Origin: Nocardia albiluteola
GTDB lineage: Bacteria > Actinomycetota > Actinomycetes > Mycobacteriales > Mycobacteriaceae
Reading direction: 5' to 3'
Assembly: GCF_018860155.1 (NCBI RefSeq)
Contig: NZ_JAHKNI010000007.1
Span: 248,001 to 312,000 of the forward strand
Length of the DNA: 64,000 nt
Every line of letters begins with the position of its first letter. The first letter of the stretch is position 1. The position numbers and the translations under genes were made by a program. The notes under the pieces are model-generated. The model made no database searches and was not told where the DNA came from. It saw only the letters and a list, made by a program, of their open reading frames with translations. Below, piece by piece: positions 7,830 to 16,493 of the stretch.

Positions 7830-8147
7830 GGCGGCAACCCCGGCTTCCTGCAGGTGCTGTCGGACGACGTGCTGCGCTGGCCGGACTACCGCGGCAACTC
7901 GATGTTCATGACACTGGGCAATATCGCGTCGGATCCGCGCTGCGGGCTCCTGATCCTGGACTGGGAAACTGGAGCGCTGCTGCAGGTCACCGGAACAGCC
8001 GAAATAAATTGGGACGAACGGACTTTCGCGACCGATGCGCAGTGCTCGATCGATTTCGCCGTCGACGAGGTGGTCGAGATCGCGCACGCGATTCCGTTGC
8101 GCTGGGGACCGTCGGAGCTCTCGCCGGCGAATCCGATGCTCGGATGA
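7827..8147 (+). pseudogene. Pyridoxamine 5'-phosphate oxidase-like protein, N-terminally truncated
   Basis: From about 7827 the frame reads KGGNPGFLQVLSDDVLRW, then WPDYRGNSMFMTLGNIASDP, then LLILDWETGALLQVTG. This is the core of the FMN-binding split-barrel family (PNPOx-like). The first part of the barrel is absent and the join with the opposite-strand CGNR stump is abrupt. A GTG at 7854 could express about 97 residues, but the flavin site would be incomplete. It is probably non-functional. Confidence 0.55.
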
Positions 8148-8387
8148 CGGGTTCCCGCCGCTCCGCGCACCTGTGAGCTGACGCCGGAATCCGCTGTGCC
8201 GCAACCACACCCGCGGACCTACCGAGGTCGTCCGATCGTCGCCCCGGTGGTCACGGCGTGCGGCATATGCTGCGCTGAGCCACGTACGACGGCGGAAATC
8301 ATGCGAAATACGCGATCCTGTGGAGGAATGTGGCACGACGGCGCTGCCGACTGCCCATCGGGGCCACCGCTCGCTAGCGTGATCGGC

Positions 8388-9290
8388 ATGCGTAGCGATA
8401 CGGACAACTGGGATATCACCACCAGCGTCGGCTCCACGGCGTTGTTCGTGGCGGCGGCTCGTGCGCTGGTCGCCCGCGAGCCCGACCCCCTGGCCAGTGA
8501 TCCGCTGGCCGATGTATTTCTGCGGGCCGTGGGCGGGGAGTGGGCGGAACTGATCGACGGCGATCCTGAACTCACCCGCGACCATCCGCTGCGGTCGGCG
8601 GATTTCGGCGTGGCCTTCCGTGCCCATCAGGCCGCTCGCACCCGGTATTTCGACGACTACCTGCGGGCCGCCCGCGATAGCGGGATCCGGCAGGTCGTGA
8701 TCGTGGCCGCCGGGCTGGACTCGCGCTCCTACCGGTTGTCCTGCCTCGCGGGCGCCGTCGTCTACGAACTCGATCGCGCCGCGGTACTGGACTTCAAGCG
8801 CGAGGCGTTGGCCGCCGCGGGATACCGGCCGATCGCCGATCGCCGCGAGGTCGCGGTGGATCTGCGCGAGGACTGGCTCACCGCCCTGCGGCACAGTGGG
8901 TTCGACCCGGATGCGCCCACGGCATGGCTGGTAGAGGGTCTGGTCATCTACCTGACCCCGGCCGACCAGGATCAGCTGTTCCAGACGCTCGAATCGGCCA
9001 GCGCCCCGGGCAGCCGCGCCTCGATCGAGCAGATGACGCCACTGCCGCGGGAGTCCTACGAGGAACTCGTCGCGCAGGAGGCGAGCACGGACGACGTTAC
9101 CTACAACGACTGGGCCAGGATGATCTACAACGACCCGAGATCGGATGCCGCACAGTGGTTCTCCGAGCGCGGGTGGACCGCCGACCGCACCGAGCTCACC
9201 GACTACCTGCGGGCCGCGGGTCGCGCGGTGCCCGAGAACGGGGCGCACGTTTCGGCCCTGGTCAACATGGTCACCGTCACGCGCCGGTAA
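8388..9290 (+). CDS. SAM-dependent methyltransferase, mycobacterial Rv0281/Rv0726c type
   Basis: A 300-residue member of the large actinobacterial family of putative S-adenosylmethionine-dependent methyltransferases. Diagnostic segments are MRSDTDNWDITTSVGSTAL at the N-terminus, the motif I variant VVIVAAGLDSRSYRL, VYELDRAAVLDFK, and AWLVEGLVIYLTP. The ATG at 8388 fits the family start; the longer frame to 8196 adds unrelated sequence. The family has many paralogues in Mycobacterium and Nocardia, with possible lipid or secondary-metabolite substrates that are mostly unproven. Confidence 0.85.
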   Translation: MRSDTDNWDITTSVGSTALFVAAARALVAREPDPLASDPLADVFLRAVGGEWAELIDGDPELTRDHPLRSADFGVAFRAHQAARTRYFDDYLRAARDSGIRQVVIVAAGLDSRSYRLSCLAGAVVYELDRAAVLDFKREALAAAGYRPIADRREVAVDLREDWLTALRHSGFDPDAPTAWLVEGLVIYLTPADQDQLFQTLESASAPGSRASIEQMTPLPRESYEELVAQEASTDDVTYNDWARMIYNDPRSDAAQWFSERGWTADRTELTDYLRAAGRAVPENGAHVSALVNMVTVTRR

Positions 9291-9373
9291 CCCGGCGCAG
9301 CCATCGAACCGCCGCGCATCTCCCGGAAATAGAGGACTATGGAGCCACGGATCCGATGGGGAGGTGCGCGCCA

Positions 9374-10309
9374 ATGGAAATCGCGCGGATTGCCGAGGCT
9401 TTCGAGGGGCTGGAGCGAGTTCGGGTCACGGTGGGGGCCGGCCGGGTAGCCGTTCATCTACCGGCCCTGGACGATACGGTGAATATCGACCCCGCTCGGG
9501 TGTTGAGGTATAGGCATATCCGAGCGCCGTACGGGGGCCCGGCGGTGGAATTCGTGATGAGTGGCGAGCGGCAGGGTGTATCGCCGTTGATCTTCACTTC
9601 CGATGATGTCGTCTATCCGCCTGCCCCGGCCGATGCGGTGCTGGATTCGCCCATCGGGTTCACGATCACCGATGCGCCGCCCATGGTGGCGTATACGGAG
9701 ATGGAACGGATATCCGAGGGGGTGGCGTCGGAATGCGCCCGTCCCGGCCTGATCGAGCTCGGAGGCGTCAGTGCTCGTCTGCTGCTCGTGCGGTGTTTCA
9801 TCGTCGCGGCCACACGGCTCGGCCTGCGACCGATACGTAGTGTGGCGTGGTGGCAGCGGGCCTGGGATGCACTCGGCGGCGACGTCTTGCTGCCTCCGTT
9901 TCGGGACGATCCTGTCTGGGACGCACTGGTACAACAGGCATCCCGTATCGCCGTGACTCCGGGGAGCCGGAGTGAGGACGAGTTGGAGGCGCCCGTCGAG
10001 CTCGCGAACTTTCGTGCACTGGAGCCGATGCTCACTGCGGTGAGGCTCGATGATGAGTTTGTATCATGTTGGCGGGCAACGATCCCGATCTCACCAGCGC
10101 AATTCGTGCGGGTCCTGCTGGATCGGATCGACGCGGGCCGGGTGGCGGTGGCGCTGTACCCGGGTGGGGGCGGAAGCGTGGATCTCACACTGAGCGCGGG
10201 GGTTCCTCGGCGTTATTGCAGTTCAGCTGATCTGATAAGGATGATCTTCATCTCGATGAGGTTCGTATCGACGACGCGCTGGCGCATGGGGGGTTGTTTC
10301 AGAAGATGA
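9374..10309 (+). CDS. Hypothetical protein with probable 3' frameshift
   Basis: The ATG at 9374 follows GGGGAGG. The 311-residue product has no recognised domain; it alternates beta-like stretches (RVRVTVGAGRVAVHLPALDD) with helical segments (SARLLLVRCFIVAATRLG), and no membrane segment or signal is evident. The last 35 or so residues look like out-of-frame sequence. From about 10231 another frame continues with DKDDLHLDEVRIDDALAHGG and runs to a stop at 10386, just before the next gene. A one-base loss near 10231 would explain this, so the natural product is probably about 336 residues. Confidence 0.55.
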   Translation: MEIARIAEAFEGLERVRVTVGAGRVAVHLPALDDTVNIDPARVLRYRHIRAPYGGPAVEFVMSGERQGVSPLIFTSDDVVYPPAPADAVLDSPIGFTITDAPPMVAYTEMERISEGVASECARPGLIELGGVSARLLLVRCFIVAATRLGLRPIRSVAWWQRAWDALGGDVLLPPFRDDPVWDALVQQASRIAVTPGSRSEDELEAPVELANFRALEPMLTAVRLDDEFVSCWRATIPISPAQFVRVLLDRIDAGRVAVALYPGGGGSVDLTLSAGVPRRYCSSADLIRMIFISMRFVSTTRWRMGGCFRR

Positions 10310-10409
10310 TATTCAATACCAGGCGTTTTGCCGTGCTGACGGGGTTCAAGACATATCCCAACCACGGATTTCGAGGCCGACGGTAGCAGCGTGCCCCGCC
10401 GAGCCTACC

Positions 10410-11453
10410 GTGATCGTTGTGTCTGTCGACGAGACATATGAATCGTCCGTGATGGATCTGCTCGACAAGCAGATCGTGCACGGCCTGGTCACCGATCCGC
10501 GCATCCCGTTCGCGACGCTGGGGGTGGTCCTGGGCGTCTCCGAGCAGACCGTCGCGCGGCGCTACCGGTCGTTGGTGGCGCGCGGCATCATTCGCATCAG
10601 CGGTCTGGTGAACGCCGTGCCGCTGGGCGGTACGCGCTGGCTCCTGCGGCTGCGGTCCACCCCGGACAAGGCGCTGCGGCTGGCCGAATCGCTGAGCCGG
10701 TTGCCCGATGTCAGCTGGGTGACGCTGCTCTCGACGGGGTCCGAGGTGACCTGCGTGAGCCGGACGCGCTCGACGGAGCAGCGAGATGCGTTGCTGCTCA
10801 CTGTGCTTCCGCGTGCTCCCCAGGTCGTCGGGATCAACGCCTACGAGATCATGCACCGGTTCCCGTTGATGGAGGAGTGGCCGAAGTTCGGGCGCCTGCT
10901 CACCTCGGATCAGCTGGCGCGGCTGGGTCCACCGCGGCGGGTGATCGATCGGTCCGCCGCCGAGCCGCCGGACCTCACGGCCCCGGACGAGGCGATGCTC
11001 GCGCTGCTGGCCCGCGACGGCCGGGCGCCCTACGCCCGGATCGCTGCCGCGACCGGCTGGAGTTCCACCAGGGTCGCGCGGCGCATGGCCGAGCTGGTGG
11101 CGGCCGGTGTGCTGTATTTCGATCTGGATTTCGCGCAGGAGAAGATGGGGTACGCGGTGCGGGGCTGGTTGTGGCTGCGGGTGCGCCCGGCCGCGCTGGA
11201 CGCGGTGGGGCGGGCGATCGCCGCGCATCCCGAGGTGGGATATGTGGCGGCCGCCACCGGTGCGACGAACCTGATGGTCTCGCTCGCCTGCCGCGATATC
11301 GGGCATCTGTACCGGTACATCACCGAGCGCCTGGGCCCGCTCGAGGGCATCACGGATGTGGAGGTCACCCCGGCGCTGCGGGTGTTCAAGCAGGCTCAGG
11401 CGCTGATGAGCGCCGACCGCATCGCGCCGGTGGCGATGCCGGGCGGCAGATAG
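10410..11453 (+). CDS. Lrp/AsnC-family regulator with two tandem units
   Basis: A 347-residue protein built from two Lrp/AsnC modules. Each has a winged helix-turn-helix (FATLGVVLGVSEQTVARRY near the N-terminus and YARIAAATGWSSTRVARRM near residue 210) followed by a RAM-type ligand and oligomerisation domain. The double architecture is common in actinobacteria and mimics an Lrp dimer in one chain. The start is uncertain: GTG at 10410 or 10419, or the ATG at 10452 just before LLDKQIVHGL. It follows the frameshifted hypothetical gene by 23 bases if that gene's frame is restored. Confidence 0.85.
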   Translation: MIVVSVDETYESSVMDLLDKQIVHGLVTDPRIPFATLGVVLGVSEQTVARRYRSLVARGIIRISGLVNAVPLGGTRWLLRLRSTPDKALRLAESLSRLPDVSWVTLLSTGSEVTCVSRTRSTEQRDALLLTVLPRAPQVVGINAYEIMHRFPLMEEWPKFGRLLTSDQLARLGPPRRVIDRSAAEPPDLTAPDEAMLALLARDGRAPYARIAAATGWSSTRVARRMAELVAAGVLYFDLDFAQEKMGYAVRGWLWLRVRPAALDAVGRAIAAHPEVGYVAAATGATNLMVSLACRDIGHLYRYITERLGPLEGITDVEVTPALRVFKQAQALMSADRIAPVAMPGGR

Positions 11454-11491
11454 GCGATCGTTTCGCGCGGTGTGCTGGCGCGTCGCTTGCA

Positions 11492-11507
11492 TCGAACATC
11501 TGTTCGT
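11492..11507. promoter_or_regulatory. SOS box (LexA site) of recA
   Basis: TCGAAC-ATCT-GTTCGT matches the actinobacterial LexA operator TCGAAC-N4-GTTCGA at 11 of 12 defined bases and lies about 90 bases upstream of the recA start. It implies damage-inducible expression of recA and the following recX. Confidence 0.85.
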
Positions 11508-11595
11508 CTAAGCTGGCCGTCAGAACTTGTCGGTGCCGCCCTCTACTGTGGGCGCTAACCACATAAGGACCCACCCGCGAGAAGGGGAACAGACG

Positions 11596-12639
11596 ATGGC
11601 ACCACAGGCCTACGACCGCGATAAGGCGCTCGAGCTCGCCCTGGCGCAGGTTGAGAAGAGCTTCGGCAAGGGCGCGGTGATGCGCCTCGGTGAGGAGGCG
11701 CGCCAGCCCATCTCGGTCATCCCCACGGGGTCGATCGCGCTGGACGTCGCCCTGGGGCTGGGCGGTTTGCCGCGCGGGCGCATCGTCGAGATCTACGGTC
11801 CGGAATCCTCCGGTAAGACCACGCTCGCCATGCACGCGATCGCCAATGCGCAGGCCAGCGGCGGCGTCGCGGCCATGATCGACGCCGAGCACGCCATGGA
11901 TCCGGATTACGCCCGCAAGCTGGGTGTCGATACCGATGCACTGCTGGTGTCCCAGCCCGACACCGGTGAGCAGGCGCTCGAAATCGCCGACATGCTGGTG
12001 CGCTCCGGCGCGCTGGACATCATCGTCATCGACTCGGTGGCCGCGCTGGTACCCCGCGCCGAGATCGAGGGCGAGATGGGCGACAGCCATGTCGGCCTGC
12101 AGGCCCGCCTGATGAGCCAGGCCCTGCGAAAGATGACCAGCGCCCTGAACAACTCGGGCACTACCGCCATCTTCATCAACCAGTTGCGCGAGAAGATCGG
12201 CGTGATGTTCGGCTCTCCCGAGACCACCACCGGTGGTAAGGCGCTGAAGTTCTACGCCTCGGTGCGCCTGGATATCCGGCGCATCGAGACCCTGAAGGAC
12301 GGCACCGACGCGGTGGGTAACCGCACCCGCGTCAAGGTCGTCAAGAACAAGGTTGCGCCGCCGTTCAAGCAGGCCGAGTTCGACATTCTCTACGGTGTGG
12401 GCATCTCCAAGGAGGGCTCGATCATCGATATGGGTGTCGAGCACGGATTCATCCGCAAGTCCGGCTCCTGGTACACCTACGAGGGCGATCAGCTCGGCCA
12501 GGGCAAGGAGAATGCGCGCAAGTTCCTGCTCGAGAACACCGACGTGCGCGACGAGATCGAGAAGAAGATCAAGGAAAAGCTCGGCATCGGTGCGGATGTC
12601 ACCGCAGACGCGGGTGCCGAGGCGCCCGTCGACTTCTGA
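11596..12639 (+). CDS. recA: RecA recombinase
   Basis: A complete 347-residue RecA, the ATP-dependent strand-exchange protein of homologous recombination and co-protease for LexA self-cleavage. Visible signatures are Walker A GPESSGKTT (about residues 68-76), Walker B LDIIVIDSVAAL, the L1 region EGEMGDSHVG and L2 around MFGSPETTTGGKALKFYASV. The acidic C-terminal tail is present. Unlike the M. tuberculosis gene, it has no intein. GAAGGGG precedes the ATG, and the SOS box at 11492 indicates LexA control. recX begins 4 bases after its stop. Confidence 0.98.
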   Translation: MAPQAYDRDKALELALAQVEKSFGKGAVMRLGEEARQPISVIPTGSIALDVALGLGGLPRGRIVEIYGPESSGKTTLAMHAIANAQASGGVAAMIDAEHAMDPDYARKLGVDTDALLVSQPDTGEQALEIADMLVRSGALDIIVIDSVAALVPRAEIEGEMGDSHVGLQARLMSQALRKMTSALNNSGTTAIFINQLREKIGVMFGSPETTTGGKALKFYASVRLDIRRIETLKDGTDAVGNRTRVKVVKNKVAPPFKQAEFDILYGVGISKEGSIIDMGVEHGFIRKSGSWYTYEGDQLGQGKENARKFLLENTDVRDEIEKKIKEKLGIGADVTADAGAEAPVDF

Positions 12640-12643
12640 ATCG

Positions 12644-14113
12644 ATGCCGGACCGGGAAACGCCGGGGTCCGGGTCGTCTCGGGCCCCTGGCGTGACTCGG
12701 CTCGAGGCGGTGGAGCGGCTGCGCCAGCAGATCGAGCAGGTGGAATCGGGAGGACGGTCGCGGGCGGACGACCCCGCCGACCACTCCGGATCGGCTCGGC
12801 CGCACCGCCGTTCGGGGCGCGGGAAGCGTCCCGCACCAGGGGAGAACGAAGCACCCACCGGCCTCTGGAGATCCGATGGTGGGGCGATCGCGCCGGACTC
12901 CGGCGAGGAGCTCCGGGGCGATCATCCTCGCGACGAGGAATGTGCTCGCGATGATGCCGATGAGTTCGTCCGGACTCGTGCCGAACCGGTATTCGGGAAT
13001 CGTCCCGGTGCAACGGATCCTGTCGGCCGCCCGGCGCGAGGGGGCCGGGCACATCGGCCCTCGCCCGGTGGCGCGGGGCCACGCGGCGATACTGCCGAGC
13101 GGTCGGAGGAAGGGCCGTTCGGCAGTAACGCGGTTGCGGCCGAGCGCTCCGCTGGTCGAGGAACACGGGGCGATATCGTTGACGTGCCAACATCGGATCG
13201 GCAGCTCTCTCGAAGAACCGAGGGTGAAGCAGGCCGCGTCGGAGGATTGACCCCCGATGATGAGTCGGCGGAGTCCGAGCGGCGTACCCGGCGCGGATCG
13301 CGGCGGAACGGTGCAGAGGCGGGCCGCGGATCGCGGCGGAGCGGCGCGGATGCCGGGCACAGGTCGCGTCGGAACGGTTCGGACACCGGGCGCGAGCCGC
13401 AGGGCGGGACGGAGGCGCAGGCAAAGGACGTGTGCCTGCGGTTACTGACCGACCGAGCCCGCAGCCGGGCCGAGCTCGCGGACAAGCTGGCGGCCAAGGG
13501 ATATACACCCGAGATCGCCGGGCGAGCGCTGGATCGGCTCGCCGAGGTCGGACTGATCGACGACGCGGCATTCGCCGAACAATGGGTGCACTCCCGGCAC
13601 ACATATTCGGGCAAGGGAAAGAAGGTGCTCGCGCAGGAACTGCGCCGCAAGGGCATCGCACCCGAGGACTCCGCACCGGCACTCGAGGCCATCAGCGGCG
13701 ATGACGAACGGACCCGCGCCGCGGATCTGGTCCGTCAGAAACTACGCACCCTGCCCCGAGATCTCGACCGCGACAAGGCAACCCGTCGCCTGGTCGGCAT
13801 GCTCGCCCGCCGCGGCTACGACCCGTCCACCGCCTTCGCCGTGGTGTCCTCGGAGCTCGCGCCCGCAGATTTTCCCGACCCGCCCCGCCGGGAAGCGCCC
13901 GATCCCGCGAGATCCGGCCCCAGATCTGATCCGGAGGGGCCCGTTGACGATTCCGCCGCGGAGCTGGTCCGTCGCAAGCTCCGCGGCATGCCACCAGATC
14001 TGGCCCGCGACAAGAAAATCAGCCGCCTGGTAGGTGTGCTGGCCCGTCGCGGTTATCCGTCCTCTCAGGCATACGTCTTCGTCAAGGCGGAACTGGCCGC
14101 AAGCGAGGATTAG
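12644..14113 (+). CDS. recX: RecX regulator with long N-terminal extension and duplicated C-terminal repeat
   Basis: RecX binds RecA filaments and limits their activity. This frame encodes 489 residues, against roughly 150 to 270 in typical RecX. The first 255 or so residues are disordered and Arg/Gly/Ser rich, with short repeats such as GSRRNGAEAGRGSRRSGADA. The conserved RecX fold starts near KDVCLRLLTDRARSRAELA. The last three-helix unit then occurs twice: first AADLVRQKLRTLPRDLDRDK, then AAELVRRKLRGMPPDLARDK, about 30 of 48 residues identical. The ATG at 12644 directly follows recA; an internal start such as GTG near 13430 would give a normal-sized N-terminus and cannot be excluded. Confidence 0.9.
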   Translation: MPDRETPGSGSSRAPGVTRLEAVERLRQQIEQVESGGRSRADDPADHSGSARPHRRSGRGKRPAPGENEAPTGLWRSDGGAIAPDSGEELRGDHPRDEECARDDADEFVRTRAEPVFGNRPGATDPVGRPARGGRAHRPSPGGAGPRGDTAERSEEGPFGSNAVAAERSAGRGTRGDIVDVPTSDRQLSRRTEGEAGRVGGLTPDDESAESERRTRRGSRRNGAEAGRGSRRSGADAGHRSRRNGSDTGREPQGGTEAQAKDVCLRLLTDRARSRAELADKLAAKGYTPEIAGRALDRLAEVGLIDDAAFAEQWVHSRHTYSGKGKKVLAQELRRKGIAPEDSAPALEAISGDDERTRAADLVRQKLRTLPRDLDRDKATRRLVGMLARRGYDPSTAFAVVSSELAPADFPDPPRREAPDPARSGPRSDPEGPVDDSAAELVRRKLRGMPPDLARDKKISRLVGVLARRGYPSSQAYVFVKAELAASED

Positions 14114-14168
14114 CCGGACCCTGGCGTCGGCGTGCGGTTCCGGTCAACACCAAAGTCGGGATCGCGGT

Positions 14169-15344
14169 TCATGGGAGCCAGTGGACCGGGGTGACCTCGC
14201 GGAAGTGGATCAGGATGTCGAACGCGCCGGACAGTGAGCCGACGGTGATCCGTCCGGCCGCGTCGCTTGCCGGGGTGTAGACGCCGCTGATGGTGCGCAG
14301 TGCGGCCGGGCGAGGCACCGGAGTGGTGCGAAGGTCCATCCAGAGGGCCGGCAGGGCGGATTCACCCAGGGCCGCATCGACGAGATCCGGTGCCGGGGCG
14401 GGAACTTCGGCAACGCCGAGGTTGCCATGGTGGAAGCCGATCGCGACCGAGGCGTAGGCGGGGCCGAAGTGTTCGCGCAGCACGCTGCCGATGCTGACAT
14501 TGTCGCCGTCACCGGCGGTCAGGCCGAAATCCGGTCCGCTCGCGGACGTGTGGGCGATTCCATCCCACAGGACCGTGCGCAGGTCGGTACGGCGGTGATG
14601 CTCGATGATCGTCTCGGCCCAGACGGCGTCGTCCCCGACGAAGCTGCCTCGTCCCGCGACGCTGTTTTCATGGAACTCGACGATCAGCCGCATGCGGTCC
14701 CGCGCGTCCGCGGGGATGGTGGGCAGCGCGTCCAGGAGTGCCGCGGCGTCGTGCGCGTGGTCGGCGAATCGGCGTCCCGGATGCGTCCCGTTCGCTCGCT
14801 GCACATGCTCGTCGAGGGTATGGGCGGTGCGGATGACGTCGAGATGCGAACTCAGCTCGGGCAGCCGGTCCGATGCGTGGGTCCGGACGGCCGCGGCGAC
14901 CGCGTCGTAATCGTCCGGCCCGGCCTGTGCCGGTTTGATGCCGATGATCCGGACCGGATCCTGGGCGTGGTCGCGGTTGAAATCGCGAATCCATTCCAGT
15001 GCGGCCGCCATCTCGGCCGTGCGCCACGGCCGCCACGCGGCACCGAGCACGGCCGCGGCCGAGCCCTCGCCGGTCAGCACGAACTGGTCCATGGCCGCAC
15101 CGATGGTGCTGCTGTCCTGCAGGGCGAGTGTGCGAAATCCATGGTGCTGCACCAGAATTCGGAACAGCGCTGCCCGCGCGGCGAAGGTTTCCTGAGCGAA
15201 GCGGGTCGATTCCCCGATCCCGACCACGCTCGCCGCGGACAGAGACAGCGCGATGTGATCGAGTGCGGCATCGTCGAGTGGCCGCGGAGCCGGGTAGTCG
15301 CCGAGGGTGGCCGGATGCGCGGACGAATCGGTCGTGACGTTCAT
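14169..15344 (-). CDS. Erythromycin esterase family protein
   Basis: A 391-residue member of the EreA/EreB-like superfamily. The N-terminal motif that normally reads GE-x-T-H-G is here GIGESTRFAQE, so the His that acts as general base in EreB is replaced by Arg. Other landmarks are ALQDSSTIGAAMDQF, VLWDGIAHTSAS (in place of the HNxH segment) and the tail GAFDILIHFREVTPVHWLP. Many members of this family are not macrolide esterases, and activity here is doubtful given the replaced residue. A MerR-type operator overlaps its promoter at 15360-15379. The metallo-hydrolase gene upstream ends at 15392. Confidence 0.75.
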   Translation of the reverse strand: MNVTTDSSAHPATLGDYPAPRPLDDAALDHIALSLSAASVVGIGESTRFAQETFAARAALFRILVQHHGFRTLALQDSSTIGAAMDQFVLTGEGSAAAVLGAAWRPWRTAEMAAALEWIRDFNRDHAQDPVRIIGIKPAQAGPDDYDAVAAAVRTHASDRLPELSSHLDVIRTAHTLDEHVQRANGTHPGRRFADHAHDAAALLDALPTIPADARDRMRLIVEFHENSVAGRGSFVGDDAVWAETIIEHHRRTDLRTVLWDGIAHTSASGPDFGLTAGDGDNVSIGSVLREHFGPAYASVAIGFHHGNLGVAEVPAPAPDLVDAALGESALPALWMDLRTTPVPRPAALRTISGVYTPASDAAGRITVGSLSGAFDILIHFREVTPVHWLP

Positions 15345-15359
15345 GCCGCCAACTCTCAC

Positions 15360-15379
15360 ACCTGAAGTTAACTTTAGGT
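15360..15379 (-). promoter_or_regulatory. MerR-type operator with overlapping -35 element
   Basis: The 20-base palindrome ACCTGAAGTTAACTTTAGGT is symmetrical except for one pair. On the minus strand it is preceded by TTGACC overlapping its edge, the arrangement of MerR-family promoters, where the operator sits in an over-long spacer between -35 and -10. It lies just upstream of the erythromycin-esterase-family gene. It resembles SoxR/AdhR-class sites; no MerR-family gene is present in the window. Confidence 0.6.
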
Positions 15380-15391
15380 CAAGCGGCGGCG

Positions 15392-16375
15392 TCACGCCGG
15401 AAATGTGCCCAGATGCTCCAGTGCGACGAACTGGCTCCCCGGCGCGGCCTCGGCCACCGCTCGGCGCAACGATTCCAGGCCGCCGGTCTCTTTCGCGGGC
15501 CGGGTCAGTGGCACGTCGAAATCGTCCCAGTGCGTCGGCAGGATGTAGTGCGGATTTCCAGTGGCGCGCAGGAGGCGTGCAACGTAATCGTGCACCTTCG
15601 TGCCGCCGACCGGCAGCATCAGTACGTCCGGACGCAGGCCCGTCAACTCGGATTCGATGTAGTTCGAACCGCCGAGGTTCAGCGCCGATCCGCCGGGAGT
15701 GTCCACCTGATAGGCCAGCGTCCCGCCTTCGACCAGATCGCGGATCGTCTGTGGGCGCGGCGGTGGTGCCGCGGGGCGCGTGCCCGGGAACGGGACCTGA
15801 GCCCGGGGGCCGACCTGCGAATGCAGCGAGCGCATGACCCGGATCTGGTAGCCGTCGCCCTCGAGGTATTCGCCGCCGCTGGCCACCGACAGCTGACTCT
15901 CCGGCGCGCCGAGCGCCAGCAACAGATTCAGATGGGATTCGGTGCCGATCACGGTCGCCCCGGTGCGATGCGCGAGATAGGGGACGTCGGTGATGTGGTC
16001 GAAATGTCCATGGGTGACCAGGATGTGGTCCGCGCGCAGGTCGCCGCTGTCCACGTAGCGGTCGATCAGCGCCGTGTCCACCGACAGCGGCGTGTTCGGA
16101 TCGTAACCCGCCGGGGTGTAGGTGCCAGTTTTGAATCGCGTCAGCCACGGGTCTATCAGCACCGATTTCTCGCCCATCGGGGAGGAAATTCGGAGCTGCC
16201 AGCCATTGTTGCCCCACCAGCGCAGTGTGATTCCGGTGAGCTTCCGTGGCGATTGCGACACGGGATGTGTCCCCTCGCTTGCGGTTCCGCATGCTGCGCC
16301 GCCCGCGACCACCGCCATTCCGGCCCCGATGCCGAACAGACCACGACGGGTCAGCGCCGAATCTTGCGTATTCAT
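15392..16375 (-). CDS. Tat-exported metallo-beta-lactamase-fold hydrolase
   Basis: A 327-residue protein. The N-terminus has a twin-arginine signal (LTRRGLFGIGAG) followed by a hydrophobic stretch ending near GGAACG, possibly a non-canonical lipobox. The metal site THGHFDH is at residues 121-127 (HxHxDH), with the later ligand histidine in LPTHWDDF. Features such as RWWGNNGWQLR and SVLIDPWLTR match the UlaG / N-acylphosphatidylethanolamine phospholipase-like group. It probably acts on the outer face of the membrane on an unknown ester or phosphodiester. Confidence 0.8.
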   Translation of the reverse strand: MNTQDSALTRRGLFGIGAGMAVVAGGAACGTASEGTHPVSQSPRKLTGITLRWWGNNGWQLRISSPMGEKSVLIDPWLTRFKTGTYTPAGYDPNTPLSVDTALIDRYVDSGDLRADHILVTHGHFDHITDVPYLAHRTGATVIGTESHLNLLLALGAPESQLSVASGGEYLEGDGYQIRVMRSLHSQVGPRAQVPFPGTRPAAPPPRPQTIRDLVEGGTLAYQVDTPGGSALNLGGSNYIESELTGLRPDVLMLPVGGTKVHDYVARLLRATGNPHYILPTHWDDFDVPLTRPAKETGGLESLRRAVAEAAPGSQFVALEHLGTFPA

Positions 16376-16493
16376 GTGATCCTCGAATCGATCTAGATTG
16401 TGAGTTGACCGACCACACCCGATCCGCCGCGGTGTGACTCGCGAATCATGGCGAGCTGGTCCAGCCGCGACGCCATCCGCGCTGAATTGTGGT

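Noticed and set aside
10299..11492. Long minus-strand open frames opposite the Lrp-type regulator and recA
   Set aside because: High-GC shadow frames with His/Gln/Arg-rich translations and no family features.
11596..12639. Intein in recA as in M. tuberculosis
   Set aside because: The gene is a normal 347 codons with uninterrupted motifs.
14169..16418. A single 749-codon minus-strand open frame
   Set aside because: Its first part is a shadow of the metallo-hydrolase gene in another frame; only the erythromycin-esterase part from 15344 down is real.
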